NCBI GenBank assembly: GCA_035472475.1
Contig: DATIPA010000053.1
Span: 1 to 32,013 of the forward strand
DNA: 32,013 bases
Source of the DNA: JAFAXD01 sp035472475
Lineage (GTDB): Bacteria; Pseudomonadota; Alphaproteobacteria; Rhizobiales; Xanthobacteraceae
Direction of reading: 5' to 3'
The notes beneath the pieces were generated by a model. It worked only from the letters and a program-made list of their open reading frames with translations. It was not told the origin of the DNA and made no database searches. Positions 1-8,507 of the stretch are shown here, piece after piece. A program made the translations under genes and the position numbers. Numbering within the stretch: the stretch's first letter is position 1; each line of letters opens with the position of its first letter.

Positions 1-705
1 CCAGTCCGCCAGCCAGTCACCTTCGCGCTCGGCCTCGCGCAGGCGCGGATAGAGATCTTCCCCGGTGCGACGGTCTCGGATCGTCTGGAACCAGGTGAAG
101 TGATTGATGCCACAGGCTTCCATTTCAATCTCGTCCACAGGTTTGTCCAGGATGTAGGAGACCTGCTCCATTCCCATCCATACGCCGTGACATAGCCCGA
201 CGCATCGCGTCTTCGAGAGCGTCGTAATCGCATCGCACACTTTTTGCATCGGGTTGGTGTAGTTGAGCAGGATGGCGTCGGGGCAGATACGCTCCATGGT
301 GCGGGCGATGTGGACCATTGCCTTCATGGCGCGCAGGCCATGGAAGAGGGAGCCTGGCCCGCCGTTTTCGGCGAAAACCTGACGGAAACCACATTTGCGC
401 GGGATATGGTAGTCCTGTGCCCAATAGAGGCTTCGCTCGATCTCGACGGCAGTGACGACAAATTGCGCGCCGTCGAGCGCGGCCTCCAACGAAGTTGTTG
501 TGCTGACCTCGGACTTGCGATCGAGCTTTTCGACAAGCGATTTGGCGTAACGGCCGATGTCCGACAGATTGTCGGCGACAATGTCCATGAGACGCAAGTT
601 GATGCGGCGTTGTGTGAGCGCCTCGCTGAGCAGAACATCACGCACGGTTTCCGGGCCGAACGAGCGGCTGCCGGCGCCAACCAGGGCAATGATGACCGGT
701 TCCAT
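1..705 (-). CDS. Glycoside hydrolase family 4 (alpha-glucosidase/alpha-galactosidase type), N-terminal part
   Basis: Only the first 235 codons lie in the window; the gene runs off the left edge. The protein opens with a Rossmann NAD-binding loop, GAGSRSFG at residues 10-17, followed by FAENGGPGS (about 111-119), NYTNPM (148-153), GLCHG (170-174) and GINHF (199-203). These are hallmarks of GH4, the NAD- and Mn-dependent glycosidases that work by redox elimination; Cys172 and His202 correspond to the family's metal ligands. The start at 705 is preceded by GGGGAG about 7 nt upstream. The exact sugar (alpha-glucoside, alpha-galactoside or glucuronide) cannot be told from this part. The family is usually about 430-480 residues, so roughly half is visible. 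The enzyme is expected to be cytoplasmic. Confidence 0.9.
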   Translation of the reverse strand, partial: MEPVIIALVGAGSRSFGPETVRDVLLSEALTQRRINLRLMDIVADNLSDIGRYAKSLVEKLDRKSEVSTTTSLEAALDGAQFVVTAVEIERSLYWAQDYHIPRKCGFRQVFAENGGPGSLFHGLRAMKAMVHIARTMERICPDAILLNYTNPMQKVCDAITTLSKTRCVGLCHGVWMGMEQVSYILDKPVDEIEMEACGINHFTWFQTIRDRRTGEDLYPRLREAEREGDWLADW

Positions 706-932
706 GCGTCATCTCCCCATATCGGTTCGGGACCGGTTCCGGTTCATCCAGCGGGCAGCGGGCCTCTCGTGCATATGTGAGAAGGGCGTTGATCCCGTCA
801 CGTTTGGTCTCGTTGCCAGCCTCACTCGGATCCCGAAAGAGCGGCAACACTTGGCCAGCCCCTCATCACAACGAGCAAATGTCCTTGGAGAAAGCTGGTC
901 ATGACTGCTGAAATCTTAGTGACAAATTGTGA

Positions 933-1091
933 CTAAAAACGTGGCGGCGCCGTTCTTCCCGTATCGGTTCGCGTTCTTTCCACGCCGGTCGTTTCATAGC
1001 GCTGTTCTTTTGGGTGCCGACGTACTTCGGCGTGCAACGGGTCTGGGTGTGCGGCGGCCCTTACGGCTACGGCTACAGCGGCTATCACTGA
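933..1091 (+). pseudogene. Possible remnant of a small Gly/Tyr-rich secreted protein
   Basis: The gap 706-1411 holds no convincing intact gene. One frame ending at 1091 reads FFWVPTYFGVQRVWVCGGPY followed by GYGYSGYH, then stop. This resembles the Tyr/Gly-rich tails of small exported proteins frequent in Bradyrhizobium. There is no start codon or signal peptide in frame (the frame is closed upstream by a stop at 930-932), so at most it is the 3' end of a decayed gene. It could also be chance. Confidence 0.22.
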
Positions 1092-1411
1092 GAGCTTGAC
1101 CCGACAGCGCGAAAGCTGAGTGCTTGTTCTCTTTGTCGGGTGATCTGGCGGCGTTCAGGAGACAAATGTCGCCAGTGTGAGCCCCGGACTTCAGCACTTT
1201 CATCGAACCTAATCATCATTCCGATCCGCCGCATGCGATCCGGCTGCGGCGTGCGGCCACGCGGCCGCCGCCCCGCCGAGAAGCGTGGTGCACAGCCACG
1301 CGTGGCCGCGCCGCCATGGCGGGCTTGAATGCCCATCGTGCCCCGGTAAGCTCGATCGCCTGAGTCGTCGATTCGTAGGATTCGCGTGCAGGTGAAGCGG
1401 CACGGTTTTGC

Positions 1412-3754
1412 ATGGCTCGTGCTTCCGCGGCGCAGACGGTTTTCCCTTTCGGCGATCAGCCGGAAGAGGTGCCGCGCGTCGATCAGCAAGACGTGGCCGT
1501 CGGATGGGAACGGATCCTTCGGGCTGCCTTCGCCGATCCGGATCGCCATTCCGGGTTTCTGCTGCAGGCCGAGGAGGCGGTGCGCGCGCAGCCGGGCGAT
1601 GGCCACATCCTGCTGCTCGCCACCACGGCAGCACTCCTCGATCAGGATCCCGCGCGCGCGCAGGTCTTTCTGAAGCGCTTTTCCAAGCGCTACGTTGCGA
1701 TCTGCACTTGCCACCTGCTGCGCGCCCTGGCGCTCGCGCAAGAGAACAAGCCCGGATTGGCGCGTTCGGTGCTGGAAGCCCATGGGCTCACGGATTGGTT
1801 CAACGCCCTGTACATTTTTCCCGGAGGCTTTGGGTGTCGGGCATGGCTCTGCCATCAGTACGACCGGATTTTCGAACGCGACAAGGCTGGCCGGCGCAAG
1901 CGCGCAGCCTCCGATGCCGCGCGCAAGGCTAAGAGCCCGGCCAAGACCAGACCGGGCGCGCCGCGGACCAAGAGCGTGCCGGTTCCCGCAACGGAAACGC
2001 CGGCCGTGCCGCCCGCACCGCCGCCGCTGCCGCTGATCGACATCGATGTCCCGTTTAGCGCCGAGCTCGATCTCGCGCCGCTGTTGACCGCCTTGCAGAA
2101 GTCGCCGGACAGCGACGGCGGCTGGTATGGCTTACGCCAGCGCTTTGCCCATCTCGGCCTCGCGCAAGGCTTCGACGAGCTGCTCTGCCTGCCGCATCTG
2201 CGCGGCATCGAAACGTTCTGGTACCAGGTCGAAACCGTGCGCAAGGTGCTCAAGCAGTTTCGCGGCCGCGTGCTGCTCGCCGACGAAGTCGGGCTCGGCA
2301 AGACCATCGAGGCCGGCATGGTTCTCAAAGAGTACCTGCTGCGCGGCATCGTCGACAGCGTGCTCGTGTTAACCCCGGCGTCGCTGGTCGGGCAGTGGCG
2401 GGAGGAGCTCGAGACCAAGTTCGACATTGCCTGCGCGACCACCCATGACGCGCTGCTGCGCAGCGACCCGGAACGGTTCTGGAGCCAAAAGCGCCTGATC
2501 GCCTCGCTCGCCCTGGCGCGCCGACACGAACAAGCCGCGCGCATCGTCGGCCGCAGCTTCGATCTCGTCATCGTGGACGAAGCCCACCACCTGCGCGATC
2601 GCACGAGCCAGAGCTACAAACTGGTGGACGCGCTCAACAAGCGCTTCCTGCTCCTGTTGTCGGCGACGCCGGTGCAGAACGATCTCACCGAGCTCTACAA
2701 CGTGCTCACGCTGCTCAAGCCGGGCATCTTCAAGACCCTGAAGGAGTTTCGCGCCGCCTATGTGACGCCCGGCAAGCCGCACCAGCCGGCCAATCCCGAA
2801 CGCTTGCGCGAGCTGATGCGCGGCGCCATGGTACGCAACACGCGCGCCGTCGTCGCGCTGAAGTTGCCGCGCCGTCACGCCGTGACGGTCCGCGTGGACG
2901 GCTCCGAGGGCGAGCGGGCGGCCTACCAGGAACTCGCGGCCGCCGCGCGACGGCTGGCGACCGAGGGAGCAAACCGGCTCGCGCTGCAGCATCTTCTCGG
3001 CGCCGCCGGATCGTCTCCGGCCGCGGCCACCGCCGCCGTGCGGCGCTTCTCCGGCCGCCATGTCGATGCAAGCTGGCACGCGCTGGCGCAGCGCTGGGCG
3101 TCCATCGGCACCGGCGGCAAGGAGGCGGCGCTCATCGACCTGCTGCGGCGGAACCCGGACGAGAAGAAGCTGGTCTTCGTCCACTACCGCGAGACGCTCG
3201 AACACCTCGCCGACCTGCTGGCACGGGAAGGCTTTGCTTTCGCGCGCTTCGAGGGCGCCCTGAGCGGCCCCGCCAAGGACGCCGTCATTGCCGCGTTCCG
3301 CGAGCGGGTGCCGGTGCTGCTTTGCACCGAGTCCGGCGGCGAAGGTCGCAACATCCAGTTCTGCAACACCCTGATCAATTTCGATGTGCCGTGGAATCCG
3401 ATGGCGATCGAACAGCGCATCGGACGCATCGATCGCATCGGCCAGCAGCGCCAAGTGTTCGTGTTCAACCTCGTGACCCGTGGCACCCTGGAGGAGCAGA
3501 TCCTGCATCTGCTCGATGAGAAGCTCTCGATGTTCGAGCTCGTGGTCGGCGAGGTGGGGGCGATCCTAGGCGGCCTCGCCGAGGATCGCGATTTCGCCGA
3601 CCTGATGCTCGATGCTTGGCTGCGCACGACCGAAGCGAGCCGCGCCGAGGCGCTCGATGCGCTCGGCCGCCGCATGCAAGGGGCGCGGGAGCACCACGAG
3701 AGCGCCAAGGCCCTGGACGCTGCCCTGTTCGGCGAAGACTTCGAGACCACGTGA
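1412..3754 (+). CDS. SNF2/RapA-like DEAD/DEAH helicase with N-terminal helical domain
   Basis: A 780-residue superfamily-2 ATPase. Residues 1-160 look alpha-helical with no clear family; 165-205 is a Lys/Ala/Pro-rich linker; the motor follows. Motif I is ADEVGLGKT (about 290-298), motif II DEAH (about 389), motif III LLLSATP (about 414-420), motif V SGGEGRN (about 641) and motif VI QRIGRIDRIGQQR (about 668-680). The layout of motifs III-VI (SATPVQND, FDVPWNP, IGRIDRIGQ) is that of the Swi2/Snf2-RapA group, which translocate on double-stranded DNA and remodel bound proteins. The C-terminus after 690 is acidic and helical. The next gene starts 10 nt downstream, so the two are probably co-transcribed. 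Similar stand-alone helicases occur in anti-phage systems such as DISARM and BREX variants, but none of their other genes is here. The start has a weak ribosome-binding site. Confidence 0.88.
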   Translation: MARASAAQTVFPFGDQPEEVPRVDQQDVAVGWERILRAAFADPDRHSGFLLQAEEAVRAQPGDGHILLLATTAALLDQDPARAQVFLKRFSKRYVAICTCHLLRALALAQENKPGLARSVLEAHGLTDWFNALYIFPGGFGCRAWLCHQYDRIFERDKAGRRKRAASDAARKAKSPAKTRPGAPRTKSVPVPATETPAVPPAPPPLPLIDIDVPFSAELDLAPLLTALQKSPDSDGGWYGLRQRFAHLGLAQGFDELLCLPHLRGIETFWYQVETVRKVLKQFRGRVLLADEVGLGKTIEAGMVLKEYLLRGIVDSVLVLTPASLVGQWREELETKFDIACATTHDALLRSDPERFWSQKRLIASLALARRHEQAARIVGRSFDLVIVDEAHHLRDRTSQSYKLVDALNKRFLLLLSATPVQNDLTELYNVLTLLKPGIFKTLKEFRAAYVTPGKPHQPANPERLRELMRGAMVRNTRAVVALKLPRRHAVTVRVDGSEGERAAYQELAAAARRLATEGANRLALQHLLGAAGSSPAAATAAVRRFSGRHVDASWHALAQRWASIGTGGKEAALIDLLRRNPDEKKLVFVHYRETLEHLADLLAREGFAFARFEGALSGPAKDAVIAAFRERVPVLLCTESGGEGRNIQFCNTLINFDVPWNPMAIEQRIGRIDRIGQQRQVFVFNLVTRGTLEEQILHLLDEKLSMFELVVGEVGAILGGLAEDRDFADLMLDAWLRTTEASRAEALDALGRRMQGAREHHESAKALDAALFGEDFETT

Positions 3755-3764
3755 GCCGAGCCCG

Positions 3765-4913
3765 ATGAGCGAGCTGCGGGAGTTCGTCGCCGACCTGCTG
3801 GAGCGCCAGGGCGCGGCCGTTGGGGCCCTCGGGCCGGACGGACTCGAAGTGCTCGCGCCTGCGCCCCTGCAGAAACAGTTAGGCTGGCCCGAGCTGGCGT
3901 ATCTCGGCTTCGGAACGGAATGCGCCCATGGCACGATTGCGATCGCACTCGAGGGCGACTGGCTCGACCGGTTCGGCGCGCTCCTCGCCGACGAAGGACG
4001 CTGGAGCGAACGGGAGGTTCGGCCGCGCGCTGCGGTTCCGCCGCCGAGCGACCCCGAACGGGTGCTCGATCGCGTCCTCGACCTGCCGAACGCGGTCTGG
4101 CGGTTCCAGGGCATGTCCGCGACCTGGACGCGCTGCTTGATGCTGGCGTTCCGCTTCACCGCGGTGTCGGATGAGAAGCGCGAGGGACTGATCTGGCTCG
4201 GCTTCAACCTCGGCACCGGCGCGGTGGTCAGCGACATCCTGGCGCGGCTGCGGCCGGCGCTGGCGCAAATGCCGGACTGGCAGGTGCCCGACCCGGCGAC
4301 CAGGCGCGCGGCCGGGCCCGGGTGGAGCGCTTCGACGCTCGCGGCCCGGCTGCATCCGCTGCTCGATCGGCAGGTGCATGAGAGCATGGAGCCGTTTCTG
4401 CGCGCGATGCGCCGCCGGCTCGAGCGCGACCGCAACCGGGTCCACGCCTATCACGACGACCTGCGCAGCGCATCGCTCAAGCGCCTGGCGGCGCTCGCCC
4501 GTGCGGACGGAGACCGGGCGGCGGCCGACCGGCGGCGCGAGACGCTGCGGGTCGAGGCGATCGAGCGCGAATATCGCTCCAAGCTCGACGACCTGCGCCG
4601 CAACTATGCCTTGCGCGTCACCGTCGAATGGGTCCAGGCGCTCGACCTCTATGTACCGGTGCAACGCTTCGAGGTGCTGATCCGCCGGCGCAAAGGCGAG
4701 CGCGTGGTCTGGCTCGACTGGCACCCGCTGGTCAGAACGGCCGAGCTGCCGCTGTGCGAGGCGGGCCTCGGCCTCGATCGCGTGCGCCTCGTGTGCGACG
4801 ACAAGCTCCACCTGACCGACCCCGCCGGCCAGGCGCCCTGCGCCTCATGCGGCAAGCCGTTCTGTCGCGCCTGCTTCTCGACAGCTTGCCCGCGCTGCCG
4901 GCAGGCGAACTGA
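3765..4913 (+). CDS. Helicase-associated protein with C-terminal cysteine zinc knuckle
   Basis: The 382-residue protein starts at an ATG 10 nt after the helicase stop; earlier in-frame starts would overlap the helicase. I do not recognise its family. The N-terminal 120 residues look globular (they include WPELAYLGFG). Residues about 215-300 are rich in Arg, Glu and Leu and likely form a long coiled coil (DRAAADRRRETLRVEAIERE is part of it). The last 25 residues carry three CxxC pairs (Cys359/362, 367/370, 375/378), a treble-clef or ribbon-like zinc site. Tight coupling to the SNF2 helicase suggests a dedicated partner, for example a DNA- or protein-recognition subunit. Function is unknown; the zinc site is seen directly, the partnership is inferred from spacing. 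Confidence 0.8.
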   Translation: MSELREFVADLLERQGAAVGALGPDGLEVLAPAPLQKQLGWPELAYLGFGTECAHGTIAIALEGDWLDRFGALLADEGRWSEREVRPRAAVPPPSDPERVLDRVLDLPNAVWRFQGMSATWTRCLMLAFRFTAVSDEKREGLIWLGFNLGTGAVVSDILARLRPALAQMPDWQVPDPATRRAAGPGWSASTLAARLHPLLDRQVHESMEPFLRAMRRRLERDRNRVHAYHDDLRSASLKRLAALARADGDRAAADRRRETLRVEAIEREYRSKLDDLRRNYALRVTVEWVQALDLYVPVQRFEVLIRRRKGERVVWLDWHPLVRTAELPLCEAGLGLDRVRLVCDDKLHLTDPAGQAPCASCGKPFCRACFSTACPRCRQAN

Positions 4914-5065
4914 ATAGCGAACGACGGTCTTTGCGCATTCCGGAGTTCGAGTCCCGCCATCCAGGCATATTGAACAGCCCGGTCGTGATGGTGCGCCAAC
5001 GTTTGCACCGGGGATGCCTGCCCGGCGGGCTGGGGCGCTTGGACATGCCGGCGGGCCAAAAGTGC

Positions 5066-5094
5066 GAAGCCCCAGGGGGGTAGCCTGGGGCTTC
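5066..5094 (+). terminator. Strong hairpin downstream of the helicase module
   Basis: Bases 5066-5076 (GAAGCCCCAGG) pair perfectly with 5084-5094 (CCTGGGGCTTC) around a 7-nt loop. No U-tract follows on the plus strand; on the minus strand a short T-run follows the stem. It lies about 150 bp after the zinc-knuckle gene and may end that transcript. It could equally be a processed intergenic repeat. Confidence 0.55.
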
Positions 5095-5221
5095 ATGGGT
5101 AAACCACAAGTTAGGGTATTTGCGTTCGCATTGACAAGCTAATGTGGGCATGCATCGCCGGCAATAGGTCAGCTACGAAAACGAATTACTGTGATATTTT
5201 TGCAAGGGTGGAGTTTGCCCG

Positions 5222-5630
5222 GTGATCAGCGCGCTTGTCTTGCTTGGTGCCGTTAGCTTCATGCTTGTGGCGGTAGGGCTTTTGAATACGGTGCGGAATG
5301 GACAAACCCGCGCGTGGAGTACCGCCCTCGCCATCATGGTCCAAAACTTCGCCAACCAGGCCGTGATTGCGATCGAGAATGCCCGCCTGCTCAACGAGCT
5401 GCGCGAATCGCTGCAGCAGCAGACCGCCACCGCCGACGTGCTCAAATCAGCCGCTCGACCTTCGATCTGCAGACCGTGCTTGATACGTTGACCGAGTCGG
5501 CGGCACGCCTGTGTGGCGCCAAACACGGTTTTTTCGCTATGACGGTGAAAACTGTTGCACGGCGGCTGCTTTCAATACACCGCCCGAACTTCTGGAGCTC
5601 TGGGAACGCACCCCGGTCCGCCCCGGGCGA
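5222..5630 (+). pseudogene. Decayed GAF-domain sensor fragment
   Basis: Three successive frames give pieces of a GAF-domain region typical of Bradyrhizobium sensor kinases and cyclases. The first has NFANQAVIAIENARLLNELR and QQQTATADVLK, the second ISRSTFDLQTVLDTLTESAA, the third FRYDGENCC ... PPELLELWERTPVRPGR. The first break, near 5447, is explained by loss of about 4 nt between the codons for VLK and ISR; the second is near 5530. The N-terminal 30 residues before the GAF part are hydrophobic (one membrane segment) and may come from another gene. No catalytic output domain follows. It is a non-functional relic. Confidence 0.75.
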
Positions 5631-5814
5631 GTCGAGCCCTGCTGGACCGCCACGCCTCGGCACCGAGATCGCCGGCCAGTCGCCTGCAGCTGCCCTGAAT
5701 TCGACCCGGCGGAGCGTGGAAGGACTCGAACTCAGAAATGTCATCGCAAAGTATCCTTTTGAAAAGTCGCGCAGATTTCCGGCGATTCAGCCGAATCCCG
5801 TAACCAGAGACGGT

Positions 5815-5835
5815 GCGCGTTTGAGCTGCGGCGTT
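5815..5835 (+). repeat. 21-nt direct repeat, copy 1
   Basis: This 21-nt stretch is identical, in the same orientation, to 8088-8108. It lies about 160 bp beyond the 3' end of the GHKL ATPase gene; the other copy lies about 270 bp beyond its 5' end. A TCCCGT motif precedes both copies at 13-19 nt. Possible att-like boundary or leftover of a duplicated sequence. Confidence 0.6.
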
Positions 5836-5991
5836 GCGGCGGCCAATACTCGATCCTCGACTCTACCCGCTCGTGATCGGGGAACGGGTGCGCGACAAGA
5901 CCGCCTAGACGCAGCCTGACGTTCGCCCAATGTCGTGGCCGCCGAGTGCAAAGGTGCGTGCGTGTCTCATTGACACTAGGTCAGGCTGGCC

Positions 5992-7815
5992 TCAGAGATG
6001 CTCCTCCGTTCGCAGCGAAAGCTCGACCATGCGTTCCAGAAGCTGGTCCGCAGGCAGGCCGACGAAGTTGTGTATGACGAGCTCCTTCGCGTATAGGCGG
6101 ACGAGGTAGCGTAGCTTCAGCGACTTGCTGCGCGAGGCATAGACGAAATCGCGGTGCCCGTTGTTGATCACGATGACGTTGCGCTCGGCGTCTAGGCGCG
6201 AGCGCCAGGACCCTCCGGGGGCACGCTCGAACGTATAGCCCGGCAGGCCCTGCGACGAGACGGTCGCGGTGCCGAGCTGCCCCATCAGTTCGTGAGTGAC
6301 CGTGATCAATCCTTCGCCGGTACAAACAACGTCGCGCTGGCGCACCGTGACCTTCACACGCGTGAGGCCGGGCTCGTCCGGCGCTAGGAAGGTGACAGCC
6401 TGGTTGTGCATCCCGGCCAAGGCGCCGAGCCCTTCGACGATCTGCCACTGGAACGTGAGGTCGTGCTCGACGCGGCGCCGCGAACGATCGCGCGACAGGG
6501 CCCGCAGTTCTTTGGCCTCGCCGACCTGCACCATGGTCGATGCCGGGGAAATCGTCACGCTGAAAAGCGGTCCGGCGAATTCGAAGAACTGCCGTTGCCG
6601 GTCCTCGCCGAGCGCCGGCTCTGCCGCCCCGAGAACGACTCCGTTGACCTCGTGCGAGAGTGAAGGCGAATTCGCCACGGTCGCGCCGTCGGGTATCGAC
6701 CGGAACATGCGGGCGTGGATGTCGAACCAGTCATATTCCTCGGCCGGCAACGCCAGCAGCGCCTCGCGGAACGCACGCTGGATCGTGCGCAGCTGCTCCT
6801 GGCTCGCCTGCTCTTCCTCGGCGCGGCGCTGCTCTTCGATGACCTCGACAAGCTTTCGCTCGAGCGGCTGCAGCGCTTCGCACAGCGTCGCATATGCTGT
6901 GTCGTGGATGAGACCCGAACGCGTGCCTGGCGTGAGGTTGACGAACGGCGCATCGACGTGGCCCTGCAGGCAGCGCAAGGTCCACGGCGGACGGGCAAGA
7001 TCGTCCAGCAGGGCAAGGTCCTCGATCACGCGCGTGCCGTGCCGGAACAATGCCACCCGATTGCTGTCGGACGGCTCGCTGAGATACAGCTCGGCATACA
7101 TGTCGCCGATCCTTGTGCGCAGTGCCGGCAGTTGATGCAGCAGCCGGCCCTCGTATTGGCGCGGCTCGACGGCGTACTGCTTACGCGCGAGCCGGTCGAC
7201 GACGTTGATACGGACGCCGGTCTGCCGGATACGGTCGCGCAGCTCCGCCGCGAGATACCACTGGATCTTTTCTCCCGACAGACCGCGGATGCCATCGAGC
7301 AGCGGCGCGATCCGTACTTCCGTGCCGCCGTCGCCGAACAGCGCGCGCATGGGGGTGACCACATAGGTCGGATCGCCTTTGCGCATGACCATCTGGTAGG
7401 CGCGCCGGTCTTCGCCGGTCGACGTTATGCTGAGCTCGTCGCCCACCGTCCAGAAGCTCAACAAGCCGATCCCGAACTCACCCTGTAGGCCCGAGGTCCC
7501 GTCGGCCTTGAGCCGGCGCTTGACGGAATCACAGATGTGGGTCGCCACGTAGCGGAAATCCGGCCGGCCGGCGTTGTCGCGCGGCACGCCTTCGCCATCG
7601 TCGCGGATTGAGAGAAAATGGCGCCTATGCTCGCGGCCGCGGGTGATCGTCACAGTGCTCGCCTTCGCATCAATGCTGTTTTCGACCAGCTCGGCGATCG
7701 CCTTCAGTGGGCTGGTCTGAGACAGGGCGATGATGGTGATGGCGTTCCAGTCGTCGCCGATCTTGAGCTTGCCGCGCGCCCGGCTCGAGTCTTCTGAGGT
7801 CCTCTTTCGGTTCAT
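5992..7815 (-). CDS. GHKL-type ATPase (MORC/Hsp90/MutL-like)
   Basis: The 607-residue protein has an N-terminal GHKL ATPase domain. The N box is ELVENSIDAKA (42-52), the G1 box DDGEGVP (72-78) and the G2 box LQGEFGIGLLSF (110-121). QGEFGIG is closest to the Hsp90 (GQFGVG) and MORC (GQYGNG) type and unlike sensor histidine kinases; no dimerisation His or CA-domain context is seen. A transducer-like domain (about 140-330) follows, then a Glu/Arg/Gln-rich helical stretch (about 340-380) and a beta-rich C-terminal part with Ig-like character (about 440-550). I chose the ATG at 7815, which puts the conserved domain close to the N-terminus; an ATG 159 nt further upstream is less likely. MORC-like ATPases are recurrent in prokaryotic conflict systems, where they act with helicases or nucleases; here the nearest helicase is 1 kb away on the other strand. 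Confidence 0.82.
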   Translation of the reverse strand: MNRKRTSEDSSRARGKLKIGDDWNAITIIALSQTSPLKAIAELVENSIDAKASTVTITRGREHRRHFLSIRDDGEGVPRDNAGRPDFRYVATHICDSVKRRLKADGTSGLQGEFGIGLLSFWTVGDELSITSTGEDRRAYQMVMRKGDPTYVVTPMRALFGDGGTEVRIAPLLDGIRGLSGEKIQWYLAAELRDRIRQTGVRINVVDRLARKQYAVEPRQYEGRLLHQLPALRTRIGDMYAELYLSEPSDSNRVALFRHGTRVIEDLALLDDLARPPWTLRCLQGHVDAPFVNLTPGTRSGLIHDTAYATLCEALQPLERKLVEVIEEQRRAEEEQASQEQLRTIQRAFREALLALPAEEYDWFDIHARMFRSIPDGATVANSPSLSHEVNGVVLGAAEPALGEDRQRQFFEFAGPLFSVTISPASTMVQVGEAKELRALSRDRSRRRVEHDLTFQWQIVEGLGALAGMHNQAVTFLAPDEPGLTRVKVTVRQRDVVCTGEGLITVTHELMGQLGTATVSSQGLPGYTFERAPGGSWRSRLDAERNVIVINNGHRDFVYASRSKSLKLRYLVRLYAKELVIHNFVGLPADQLLERMVELSLRTEEHL

Positions 7816-8087
7816 GCGATCGCTCGGGTTTGCGTGCTTCTTATTATCATGGACGGGTCCGGCGAGAAGCGCCCGAAGCGCTCGGGGCCGGGAATTTCGG
7901 AGCCCTTCGGTACCGCGCGTCCACAGCCACGGCGCTCCTTCCGCCAGGACCTTAAGCTTGCTGGCGCGGTGCAAACCTGAGATGGCCCACAGAGACCCGA
8001 CCGCCTGGCTGGGCTGAGAGAATTCGAACTCGGGAATCCGTGCGCGAGCTATGTATTTGAGATATTGTGATAAGTCCCGTTGGCTCG

Positions 8088-8108
8088 GCGCGTTTGAGCT
8101 GCGGCGTT
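8088..8108 (+). repeat. 21-nt direct repeat, copy 2
   Basis: This is identical to 5815-5835. With that copy it brackets 2.3 kb that contains only the GHKL ATPase gene and its flanks. Confidence 0.6.
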
Positions 8109-8399
8109 CGGGATACGCGGCTCGGGTCTAGTGCCAGGATCTCCAGCAGGCATGCGTGCGATATTGTTCCGCCTGCGAGAAAGGCCGCCAAAAGGGTGAA
8201 CGGTCATTCAAGCGGCACTACAGGCGGTCTGCAAACACTTAGCGCGCCTCCATCGCAGGGGTGGTAGCGGCTGTGCTGCCGAGGCATCTTAGTACTCGGG
8301 GAGTCAACGCTTGAACTTGCCGGTTGCCTCGGCCATTACAATCCCACAAAGAATGATGCCCAGCGTTGAACGAACGGCATTGGCCCGCGTGGTGCAATA

Positions 8400-8507
8400 A
8401 TGGCTCGATCATCGGGCAAGGTAGCCCTCATCGCCGGCATGACCGGGCAAAACGGCGCCTACGGTTGGCGATATCATTTTGTAGCTCGACGCTGCGCGCT
8501 GGCCTAA
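8400..8507 (+). pseudogene. N-terminal stub of GDP-mannose 4,6-dehydratase
   Basis: The frame from the ATG at 8400 reads MARSSGKVALIAGMTGQNGA then YGWRYHF and reaches a stop after 35 codons. KVALIxGxTGQxGAY is the dinucleotide-binding start of GDP-mannose 4,6-dehydratase (normally about 350-370 residues). Homology ends at the Tyr, where the parent protein would continue into its first helix. The fragment marks a lost polysaccharide gene. Just upstream, on the minus strand (about 8310-8367), a short frame ending GIILCGIVMAEATGKFKR looks like the tail of a membrane protein, also a relic but less sure. Confidence 0.6.

Noticed and set aside
2369..3508. Long open frame antisense to the helicase gene (379 codons)
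   Set aside because: Composition artefact opposite a clear SNF2 helicase; no motifs.
4930..4965. Possible tRNA gene end
   Set aside because: The T-loop-like core is present, but the T stem does not pair and no acceptor, D or anticodon arms are found upstream.
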